Shown: piece by piece, positions 55,345 to 62,340 of the stretch
Layout: every line of letters begins with the position of its first letter
Position numbering within the stretch: the first letter of the stretch is position 1
NCBI RefSeq assembly: GCF_002843315.1
Contig: NZ_MVDD01000022.1
Location: 1 to 64,000, forward strand
DNA: 64,000 nucleotides
From: Labilibaculum filiforme
GTDB lineage: Bacteria > Bacteroidota > Bacteroidia > Bacteroidales > Marinifilaceae
Reading direction: 5' to 3'
Translations under genes and position numbers: made by a program
The notes under the pieces: generated by a model
Databases searched by the model: none
What the model was told of the DNA's origin: nothing
The model's input: the letters and a program-made list of their open reading frames with translations, nothing else

Positions 55345-57692
55345 AAAAAACACGCTGGATAATTATTCTTTTTATTTTGTTATCTCAATTCAAATTTATT
55401 TACTCGCAAACTACTCATATTAGAGGTAAAGTAAGTGATACCAACAAGAAACCTCTAGAGTATTTTACAGCAACAATATTAACACCCTCCGATTCAAGTA
55501 TCATAATCGGAGGTGCTTTTATTGATGGTATTTTTGAATTTCCAAAAATAGAACAGAACAAATGCTATTTACAAATTTCATGTGTAGGTTACCAAACTGT
55601 AACTCGACAAATTGATTTATCAGAGAACAATTCGATAGATATTGGAACGGTTCAAATGAAAAATTTAGAATTAGATGAAGTTACTGTTTTTGCAAAGCGA
55701 CCAACTTTTAGACAAGTTGAAGGAAGATTGCTTATTGATGTAAAAGGAACTGCATTGAGTGAAGCTGGCGATATCTTTGATGCTCTAAAAAGATCACCTG
55801 GATTAATTGTTGATAACAACAACAACATTATCGTATTCGGAAAAGGGACTCCTATTGTTTTTATCAACGAAAAAGAAGTTCAAAATCAAGCTGAAATAGA
55901 AAGTCTACAATCTGATGATATTGTAAGCATAGAAATCGATCGCAATCCTTCAGCCGAATACAGTGCTTCGCGAAATGCGGTTGTGAGAATCAAAACAAAG
56001 AGAATCACAAATGATAAAATAAGCCTTCAGATTTACAACCGGAATTATTTTGCCAGAAAATTCAGCGCCCAAAGCGGATTGCAACTCGCCAGTAAAATCA
56101 ACAAAACTACTGCTTCAATTAATTATGAATACCGAGATTTCAAATCAAAAAACTACGAAGATGCATATGAAATAAACACTCAAAGTGAATATACAATATC
56201 TAACAATAACTCAACCACTCGACTTCCAAAAACAAAAACACACAATTTGTTTTTTTCTCTCAATCAAGAAATCAACGCAAAAAACAACATCGGTTTCCAA
56301 TATTCATATATTTCTACCAATCAAAAACAGGACTCCGATTCGAAACAAACCATCAACAAAACAAATGATGGAGTTACCAATCGAAATATTTTAAAAGACA
56401 GGGATGTAGATAAAAACCTGCACATTTATAATCTGAATTACCAATATGATATTGACAGTACATCTTCTTTGTCCGTTATAGGTGATTACACAAGGTCTGC
56501 AAATCATTCAACCGAAGATATCGGTGAGGCGAACATAACAAATAATTCAAATTTGAAAAGCTTGATCGATAATCAAAATGATTACAAGATCTATAGTGGA
56601 AAGATAGACTTTAAGACTTGTCTCCTCCAATCAATAAATCTGCAAACAGGAGTAAAAGCATCAAAAGTTACTAACAATGGAAAAGTTACTTCAGTGAATC
56701 AAATCACCACAACAGAAAACTACCAAATTAATGATAAAATTGATGACCGTATAAGTGCTGCTTATTTCAACTTAGAACCAAAACTAAATAATTTCAAATT
56801 GGAAGCAGGATTTCGTTATGAGTATACCGACACCAAAATATCTTCAAACGAAAAAACTGTTCTCGATTCAACTTACGGGCACTGGTTTCCTTCTGTCTTA
56901 ATCAACAAAGAATTTTCCGACTATGTAAATGTAACATTGAGTTACGCTAAAAAAATTGACCGACCAAGTTTTAATGAATTAAGTACCGACATTACCTATT
57001 TTGACGCACTATCGTATAGTACCGGAAACCCAAAAATAAAACCTACAATCAGTCACAATCTTGACCTTAGTTTTGGTTTGTTCAAAAATCTCTCGGTTAA
57101 TTTTGCATACAAATACGAAAAAAATGCTCGAATTCAAAGTGCAGTTAGCGATGATGTAAATCCAGATATCGTAAAATATACTCCTGTTAATATCAAGCAA
57201 GCCGAATACATGTATCTGAACATCAATTACAATTATTCCGGAAAAAAACTGAATTCAACCTTTAGTTTAGGAGGAGAGAAACCATTTATCGAAATCCCAT
57301 ATTTGGAAGGAGTTCGAAAAATACGACAATCCTCATGGTATTTTCAAACCAATAACGATTATTCAATTACATCCAGAACAAGTATTTTTGCAAATTACTT
57401 ATATAGTAGCAGCAGTAAAGATTTAATGACGCATTTTGAGAGTTCATCCAAGTTGTCTGTTGGTGTAAACACTTCTTTTTTCAGTAAAAAGTTAAACGTT
57501 GCAATAATGGCCAATGATATTTTCAACACTTCTGATAATTCATGGGAAGATAAATATGGGAATATCGTTGCAGGCTTAAATCCTGATAATGATAACACAT
57601 GGGTGAGATTTTCCATTAAATACAACCTCTATGATTTTAAAGGTGGCATCAGGAAAAAATCAGCGAGTGAAAGTGAATTAAATAGATTGTAA
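55341..57692 (+). CDS. Outer-membrane beta-barrel protein (TonB-dependent-receptor-like) of the peptide cluster
   Basis: A 783-residue outer-membrane protein. A signal peptide (KTRWIIILFILLSQFKFIYS) precedes a CarboxypepD-reg-like domain (THIRGKVSDTNKKPLEYFTA, about 25-105), a plug-like domain (SEAGDIFDALKRSPGLIVDN, about 130-220) and a large C-terminal barrel of the outer-membrane beta-barrel family (PFAM OMP_b-brl type, for example FNLEPKLNNFKLEAGFRYEY). Its start overlaps the maturase stop in ATGA, so translation is coupled. In this setting it could be the outer-membrane step of export or an uptake/immunity receptor; no TolC-like gene is present in the cluster. Confidence 0.85.
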   Translation: MKKTRWIIILFILLSQFKFIYSQTTHIRGKVSDTNKKPLEYFTATILTPSDSSIIIGGAFIDGIFEFPKIEQNKCYLQISCVGYQTVTRQIDLSENNSIDIGTVQMKNLELDEVTVFAKRPTFRQVEGRLLIDVKGTALSEAGDIFDALKRSPGLIVDNNNNIIVFGKGTPIVFINEKEVQNQAEIESLQSDDIVSIEIDRNPSAEYSASRNAVVRIKTKRITNDKISLQIYNRNYFARKFSAQSGLQLASKINKTTASINYEYRDFKSKNYEDAYEINTQSEYTISNNNSTTRLPKTKTHNLFFSLNQEINAKNNIGFQYSYISTNQKQDSDSKQTINKTNDGVTNRNILKDRDVDKNLHIYNLNYQYDIDSTSSLSVIGDYTRSANHSTEDIGEANITNNSNLKSLIDNQNDYKIYSGKIDFKTCLLQSINLQTGVKASKVTNNGKVTSVNQITTTENYQINDKIDDRISAAYFNLEPKLNNFKLEAGFRYEYTDTKISSNEKTVLDSTYGHWFPSVLINKEFSDYVNVTLSYAKKIDRPSFNELSTDITYFDALSYSTGNPKIKPTISHNLDLSFGLFKNLSVNFAYKYEKNARIQSAVSDDVNPDIVKYTPVNIKQAEYMYLNINYNYSGKKLNSTFSLGGEKPFIEIPYLEGVRKIRQSSWYFQTNNDYSITSRTSIFANYLYSSSSKDLMTHFESSSKLSVGVNTSFFSKKLNVAIMANDIFNTSDNSWEDKYGNIVAGLNPDNDNTWVRFSIKYNLYDFKGGIRKKSASESELNRL

Positions 57693-57717
57693 ATATCAAC
57701 TTAAAAAAAGAAACACC

Positions 57718-58209
57718 ATGAGTACATTAAAAAATCTAATCAGCACTCACTTAAGTGCAGAACAAGTAGAGGCTGTTAATACGGCTCTCTCGACTTTAGA
57801 AACAGCCTTGGCAGCTAAGGTGAGTAATCTTAGTGGAGATGAGCGTCGCAAGTATGGTAGTATAAGCGAACAAAACAAACTGTTTGTAAACAAGGTGAAC
57901 GACTATGCCATGAATCAAACTGCATTGCGAAGTCCTGATGTAGATTGGGCTGAGTTTGCCAAAGACTTTAATAGTCGTACTGTTTTGGAAGGAACCATTT
58001 CACGTTTGCAAAATCTGCTCACAGGCATAAACAATGCGAAAACTCTGCACGACTACGACAACTACCAGGCTGCTTTAGATGATTATGCCTACACCAATTA
58101 CAAAACAGGAACATCTGCTCCGGGCTACGAGGCCAAACGCAATGAACTGAAACAATTCTTTAGCCGTATCAAAAAAGTTGATGAAAAGGAAACAGCGGAT
58201 AAGAAGTGA
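57718..58209 (+). CDS. Hypothetical helical protein in the peptide cluster
   Basis: A 163-residue soluble protein I do not recognise. It starts MSTLKNLISTHLSAEQVEAV and appears almost wholly alpha-helical (NTALSTLETALAAKVSNLSG; LEGTISRLQNLLTGINNAKT; YEAKRNELKQFFSRIKKVDE). No signal peptide, membrane segment or metal motif is seen. It lies 26 bp after the barrel gene and is probably in the same transcript. A weak terminator-like inverted repeat (CCTGAC ... GTCAGG followed by a T-rich run, about 58239-58290) follows. Function unknown. Confidence 0.7.
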   Translation: MSTLKNLISTHLSAEQVEAVNTALSTLETALAAKVSNLSGDERRKYGSISEQNKLFVNKVNDYAMNQTALRSPDVDWAEFAKDFNSRTVLEGTISRLQNLLTGINNAKTLHDYDNYQAALDDYAYTNYKTGTSAPGYEAKRNELKQFFSRIKKVDEKETADKK

Positions 58210-58217
58210 TACTTAGT

Positions 58218-58238
58218 TTAAGTAGACACTGCTTAAAT
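58218..58238 (+). repeat. Short repeat, copy 1 of a pair flanking the exporter module
   Basis: TTAAGTAGACACTGC followed by TTAAAT, nine bases after the helical-protein stop codon. A near-identical copy (TTAAGTGCACCTGCTTAAAT) is at 62273-62292, after the fusion-protein stop. The two enclose the exporter, the GxxExxY gene and the fusion-protein gene. Confidence 0.5.
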
Positions 58239-58319
58239 CCTGACTGGTTTAATTTATATATCGCAAATTTAACTTGTCAGGTTATTTTTTATAGATGTCT
58301 GATCGTTTGTTTTTATACT

Positions 58320-58690
58320 AAATAGGCTTTGCAATAGAAAGACTTCGGTTCTGTATCGAAATACTTTGCTTCACAACCAAAGTATTGAGGTTCGTGAAGC
58401 TAAACCGTGGGCTTAGGAAGCGAAAGGAAGAGGTTCTGTACCGAACCGGAGAGGTTCAAGAACCTGAAATTTTAGGTTTGCAACCCCTAACTTAGATTCC
58501 TAAATCCCAACGGAAATATGGGGAACCGAAGGAGAAACATAAGAAACCTAAAAAGAATGGTAGGCATACGTAAAAAATTAGGTTCGCAAACCTAAAAGTT
58601 GGAGTCGTAAACCAGAACGGAACAATCTGGAACGATAAATTAAGGGTAAATGACCGAAACAGAATGGTAGAGAACCCCAAACCCTAAGAA
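58320..58690 (+). other. Unexplained purine-rich tract with serial hairpins
   Basis: Within the 652-bp gap 58210-58861 this stretch has no supportable gene but a run of small inverted repeats: ATACTTTG/CAAAGTAT (58361-58368 and 58378-58385), GGTTC/GAACC (58432-58447), AGGTTCAAGAACCT (58452-58465) and TTAGGTT/AACCTAA (58578-58595), with the theme AGGTT...AACCT recurring. The plus strand is strongly purine-biased. It might be a structured RNA, an expanded small repeat or a decayed gene. Confidence 0.4.
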
Positions 58691-58697
58691 AATTATT

Positions 58698-58771
58698 ATG
58701 AAGCGTGAACACAGATCTAACAGATAAAAGATTCGTGAAAATTCGTGCCATCTGTGTTATTCGTGTTTCAT
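58698..58771. repeat. Dispersed palindromic repeat, copy A
   Basis: Left arm ATGAAGCGTGAACACAGAT (58698-58716) and right arm ATCTGTGTTATTCGTG then TTTCAT (58750-58771) are imperfect inverted repeats around ATTCGTG units. It belongs to the ACACGGAT/ATTCGTGTT repeat type also seen at 58.78, 61.1 and 61.6 kb. Confidence 0.7.
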
Positions 58772-58776
58772 AAAAA

Positions 58777-58840
58777 GGACACGGATGTAACGAATAAAAT
58801 AATCTTTGGAAATCCGTTTCATTCGTCCAATTCGTGTTCC
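58777..58840. repeat. Dispersed palindromic repeat, copy B
   Basis: GGACACGGATGTAACGAAT (58777-58795) against ATTCGTCCAATTCGTGTTCC (58821-58840). The arms pair imperfectly around a 25-bp centre. It ends 21 bp before the exporter start codon, so it would lie in or near its mRNA leader. Confidence 0.7.
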
Positions 58841-58861
58841 GTTCTAAAAAATGAGTAATCA

Positions 58862-61078
58862 ATGAAATATGCTTTCTACAAACAATTCGATGCCATGGAC
58901 TGCGGGCCAACCTGTGTACGGATGATTGCCAAATACTACGGCAGGCACTATTCACTGGAGCAACTTCGAAAAAAAAGTTTCGTTACCCGCGAAGGTGTTT
59001 CGATGCTAGGCATTAGCGATTGTGCCGAAAGTATAGGTTTTCATACTTTGGCAGGTCGTTTTACGTTCGATAAATTGGCAGAGCAAGCTCCCCTGCCCTG
59101 TATTGTTCATTGGCGACAAGATCATTTTGTGGTGGTATATGCTATAAGGAAGAAAAAATCATTATTTAAAAAAACAGAAATTCAAATTATAGTTGCCGAT
59201 CCAGGTAAAGACATCATAAAATATAGTAAAGATGAGTTTCTGGAAAACTGGATTAGTACCAAAACAAGGGGCGAAGACAAAGGAGTTGCCCTACTGTTAG
59301 AACCAACGCCCAGGTTTTATGAACAGGAGGGAGAGAAAAACCCCACAGGAAGTTTTGCTCTTCTTTTCTCCTATTTTGGACGGTACAAAAAGTATTTCAC
59401 CCAATTGCTTCTGGGTTTACTTTTGGGCAGTATATTGCAACTCATCTTTCCTTTTTTAACTCAGGCAATTGTAGATGTTGGTATATCCGACCAAAACCTG
59501 AGTTTCATCTATCTAATACTACTTGCACAACTAATTCTGTTCGTTAGCCGCATGTCTGTCGATTTTATACGCAGGTGGATTCTTTTGCACATCAGTACAC
59601 GCATAAACGTTTCTCTTATTTCCGATTTCCTAATAAAATTGATGAAACTCCCCATGAGTTTTTTCGACACCAAATTAGTAGGTGATATTTTACAACGAAT
59701 AGAAGATCATAGGCGTATTGAACGTTTTCTAACAGCACAATCTTTAGGTGTGATTTTTTCGTTATTCAACTTTATTGTTTTTGGAATTGTACTCTTGGTT
59801 TATAGTACAAAGATATTTTTAATATTTCTGGCAGGTAGTATTTTATATGTTTTATGGATTTTCATCTTTCTAAAGAAAAGACGTACTCTCGATTATCAGT
59901 TTTTTGAACAGCAAGCTTTAAATCAGAGCAAAACTTACCAGTTAATTAATGGAATGCAGGAGATCAAACTTCAAAACTGTGAAAAGCGGAAACGCTGGGA
60001 ATGGGAAGATGTGCAAGCAGATTTGTTTCATGTAAATATAGCATCTTTATCGCTTCAACAGTCACAGGAAGGCGGAACTGTATTTATCAACGAATTGAAA
60101 AACATTCTAATTACCATTGTTGCAGCCTCAGCAGTTATCAATGGCTCCCTTACACTGGGAATGATGCTTGCCATACAATATATCATTGGGCAGTTGAATA
60201 GTCCTTTGGAACAAATGGTCGGTTTTATTCACAACATGCAGGATGTGAAGATCAGTCTCGACCGTTTGTCCGAAATTCATCAAAAAGAGAATGAGGATGA
60301 AAAAAATGAAACAAAATTTCAGAATTTCTCTCATGGAAACCGAAGCATCGAAATCGAAAATCTGTGCTTTCAATACGAAGGTCCTCACTCGCCCAAAGTA
60401 CTCAACAATATCAATCTAACCATTCCGCAAGGCAAAGTAACAGCCATAGTGGGAGCCAGCGGGAGTGGAAAAACCACATTGGTAAAATTATTACTGGGAT
60501 ACTATCACCCAACAAATGGGCAGATAAAGGTAGATCAGCATCAGCTTTCTGAATATGATTTGCGGTGGTGGCGAAACCAGTATGGTGCTGTAATGCAGGA
60601 CGGATTTATCTTTTCGGAATCAATTGCCAAAAACATTGCAGTTTCAGACGAAGAAATTGATAAAGATAAATTGTTGCATGCTGCAAAAGTTGCCAACAGC
60701 CATAATTTCATTAGCGAACTACCCTTAGCATACAACACTGTTGTAGGACAAGAGGGACAAGGTGTGAGTCAGGGGCAAAGACAACGCATACTAATAGCGA
60801 GAGCTGTGTATAAAAATCCTGATTTTCTCTTTCTGGATGAAGCTACAAATGCACTGGATGCCAACAATGAAAAAGAAATCAGCAGAAATTTGGATCGTTT
60901 TGTGGCAGGAAAAACTGTTGTTATTGTTGCGCATCGCTTAAGTACTGTGAAAAATGCAGATCAAATAATTGTTCTAGATAAAGGGGAAATCGTAGAGAGA
61001 GGAACTCATGCAGAATTAACAAAAAATCGTAATCATTATTATGAGTTGGTTAAAAACCAACTGGAGTTGGGAAATTAA
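58862..61078 (+). CDS. C39-peptidase-containing ABC exporter (PCAT)
   Basis: A 738-residue exporter that cuts GG leaders and moves the core across the inner membrane. The N-terminal C39 domain has the catalytic Cys14 in MDCGPTCVRMIAKYYG and His88 in HWRQDHFVVVYA, with Asp in VADPGKDI. The membrane domain spans about 170-440. The nucleotide-binding domain has Walker A GASGSGKTTLVKLL, the signature VSQGQRQRILIARA, Walker B FLFLDEATNALD and the H-loop AHRLSTV. It is the logical processor of the GG precursors at 53 kb. Copy B of the repeat lies directly upstream, so it may have its own expression. Confidence 0.95.
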   Translation: MKYAFYKQFDAMDCGPTCVRMIAKYYGRHYSLEQLRKKSFVTREGVSMLGISDCAESIGFHTLAGRFTFDKLAEQAPLPCIVHWRQDHFVVVYAIRKKKSLFKKTEIQIIVADPGKDIIKYSKDEFLENWISTKTRGEDKGVALLLEPTPRFYEQEGEKNPTGSFALLFSYFGRYKKYFTQLLLGLLLGSILQLIFPFLTQAIVDVGISDQNLSFIYLILLAQLILFVSRMSVDFIRRWILLHISTRINVSLISDFLIKLMKLPMSFFDTKLVGDILQRIEDHRRIERFLTAQSLGVIFSLFNFIVFGIVLLVYSTKIFLIFLAGSILYVLWIFIFLKKRRTLDYQFFEQQALNQSKTYQLINGMQEIKLQNCEKRKRWEWEDVQADLFHVNIASLSLQQSQEGGTVFINELKNILITIVAASAVINGSLTLGMMLAIQYIIGQLNSPLEQMVGFIHNMQDVKISLDRLSEIHQKENEDEKNETKFQNFSHGNRSIEIENLCFQYEGPHSPKVLNNINLTIPQGKVTAIVGASGSGKTTLVKLLLGYYHPTNGQIKVDQHQLSEYDLRWWRNQYGAVMQDGFIFSESIAKNIAVSDEEIDKDKLLHAAKVANSHNFISELPLAYNTVVGQEGQGVSQGQRQRILIARAVYKNPDFLFLDEATNALDANNEKEISRNLDRFVAGKTVVIVAHRLSTVKNADQIIVLDKGEIVERGTHAELTKNRNHYYELVKNQLELGN

Positions 61079-61082
61079 GTGT

Positions 61083-61166
61083 AGAACACCGATTCAACGA
61101 ATATGACGGATAGACACTGATAAAAAGATTCGTGTTAATTCGTATTGTCTGTGTAATTTGTGTTCT
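61083..61166. repeat. Dispersed palindromic repeat, copy C
   Basis: AGAACAC (61083-61089) and GTGTTCT (61160-61166) are exact terminal inverted repeats, with inner ATTCGTGTTAATTCGT units opposite ACGAAT and GACGGATAGAC. It lies between the exporter stop and the GxxExxY gene. Confidence 0.7.
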
Positions 61167-61234
61167 AATAAAAAGATTTGTAGAAACCTGTTTAATCAAT
61201 ATTGTTAGTGCTCCATCATTTTTATCTTTAATCT

Positions 61235-61648
61235 ATGCTCGAAAAAGAAATAACAAACAAAATCATCAAAGCCTACTATAAAGTGTACAACACATTAGGT
61301 TATGGATTTCTTGAAAAGGTTTATGAAAACGCAATGTGTTTAGAATTACACAAACAGGCTTTGTTTTGTAAGCAACAAGAACGAATTAAAGTGTTTTACG
61401 ATGGCAAACAAGTTGGAGAATACTTTGCAGATATTATTGTAGAAAACAGAGTTATTATAGAATTAAAAGCAGCTGAAAATTTATGTTATGAACATGAATG
61501 CCAATTAATCAATTATCTAAAAGCAACCAATATTGAAGTAGGCTTACTACTCAACTTTGGAAAAGAACCACAATTCAGAAGAAAAATATTTACCAACGAT
61601 CGCAAACAGAACTCGGATGACGCGGATAAAACAAATGAACACGGATAG
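61235..61648 (+). CDS. GxxExxY protein (PD-(D/E)XK nuclease-like)
   Basis: A 137-residue member of the GxxExxY family, named for G24-x-x-E27-x-x-Y30 in TLGYGFLEKVYENAM. The later YFADIIVENRVIIELKAAE has Asp66 and Glu76-x-Lys78, the PD-(D/E)XK nuclease pattern, and the usual QLINYLKAT and GLLLNFG segments follow. The final 12 residues (NSDDADKTNEHG) are encoded by the left arm of palindromic repeat copy D, so the stop codon lies inside the repeat. The family has no established role; it is common in Bacteroidota next to such repeats. It does not look like part of the peptide pathway. Confidence 0.88.
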   Translation: MLEKEITNKIIKAYYKVYNTLGYGFLEKVYENAMCLELHKQALFCKQQERIKVFYDGKQVGEYFADIIVENRVIIELKAAENLCYEHECQLINYLKATNIEVGLLLNFGKEPQFRRKIFTNDRKQNSDDADKTNEHG

Positions 61649-61693
61649 AAAATAATTCGTTAAAATTCGTTTAATCTGAATGATTCGTGATCC
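61615..61693. repeat. Dispersed palindromic repeat, copy D, overlapping the GxxExxY gene end
   Basis: The left part GGATGACGCGGATAAAACAA and ACACGGATAG, the right part AATTCGTTAAAATTCGTTTA and GATTCGTGATCC form an imperfect palindrome (GGAT at 61615 with ATCC at 61693). It contains the GxxExxY stop codon (61646-61648) and ends 18 bp before the fusion-protein ATG. Confidence 0.65.
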
Positions 61694-61710
61694 AATTAAA
61701 AGTGAAAGAT

Positions 61711-62250
61711 ATGGCAGAGCAAAAAGATAATATAGAACTCAGAAGTGAAAAAGTAAGAAACATAATAGGGCAAGTCCCTTCACGGATAATTCGGAGTGGA
61801 ATAACCACATTATTTGTAGTTGTAATGATTCTTTTGACTGGCAGTTACTTTTTTCGTTACCCGGATACTCTAAAAGGGACTACTCACTTACACTCCGACT
61901 CAATCTCTCTCTATTTCGCAACCATCAACCTGCCTTATCATTTTATTGGAAAGATAAAATCAGGACAGAAAGTAAACATTGAGATGGAAGGATATCCTGC
62001 AAATAATTTTGGTTTGCTAAAAGGAGAAGTCTCTCAGGTATTCCCTACCCCATTAGAAACTAATGAAGCGAGCTATTTTATAGTAAAAGTAACATTAACC
62101 AATGGAATGACGAGTACTCAAAACAAGATCATTACTTTTTATCCAAACCTGAAAGGAAAGGCAAAAATAACAATTGGAGAACATCGATTGCTTGAAAAGT
62201 TACTCTCTCCGATTGTCAGTATTTTTAAATCAAAAGAGCAATCACAATAA
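61711..62250 (+). CDS. Short HlyD-like membrane fusion protein lacking the hairpin
   Basis: A 179-residue protein from ATG 61711 (MAEQKDNIELRSEKVRNIIG); a GTG eight codons upstream is inside repeat D and less likely. The N-terminus, QVPSRIIRSGITTLFVVVMI LLTGSYFFRYPDTL, is the usual cytoplasmic tail and single membrane helix of Bacteroidota HlyD-type exporters' partners. The C-terminal IKSGQKVNIEMEGYPANNFG and GLLKGEVSQVFPTPLE to ITIGEHRLLEKLLSPI match their beta-barrel domain. The roughly 200-residue lipoyl and coiled-coil middle is absent. It probably partners the C39 exporter but cannot reach a TolC-type channel in the usual way. Confidence 0.75.
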   Translation: MAEQKDNIELRSEKVRNIIGQVPSRIIRSGITTLFVVVMILLTGSYFFRYPDTLKGTTHLHSDSISLYFATINLPYHFIGKIKSGQKVNIEMEGYPANNFGLLKGEVSQVFPTPLETNEASYFIVKVTLTNGMTSTQNKIITFYPNLKGKAKITIGEHRLLEKLLSPIVSIFKSKEQSQ

Positions 62251-62314
62251 AAACATTTTATTGTGATACCCCTTAAGTGCACCTGCTTAAATGGTAATTA
62301 TTTAAGCAGGCACT
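62241..62314 (+). repeat. Two strong hairpins after the fusion-protein gene
   Basis: ATCACAATAAAA (62241-62252) pairs exactly with TTTTATTGTGAT (62256-62267), covering the stop codon. Next, AGTGC and CTGCTTAAAT (62276-62292) pair with ATTTAAGCAG and GCACT (62300-62314). Neither has a clear T tract. The second includes copy 2 (62273-62292) of the short repeat first seen at 58218. Confidence 0.65.
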
Positions 62315-62340
62315 ATTCCTAATTAACCAAGCAACCTTCC

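Noticed and set aside
58492-58955. Two minus-strand frames (58492-58680 and 58578-58955) in the hairpin-rich gap and over the exporter start
   Set aside because: Compositionally odd translations, overlap with the certain C39 exporter gene, and no recognisable domain.
58698-61693. Palindromic repeats as a CRISPR array
   Set aside because: Copies are few, irregularly spaced, diverged and palindromic over their whole length, with genes between them and no cas genes.
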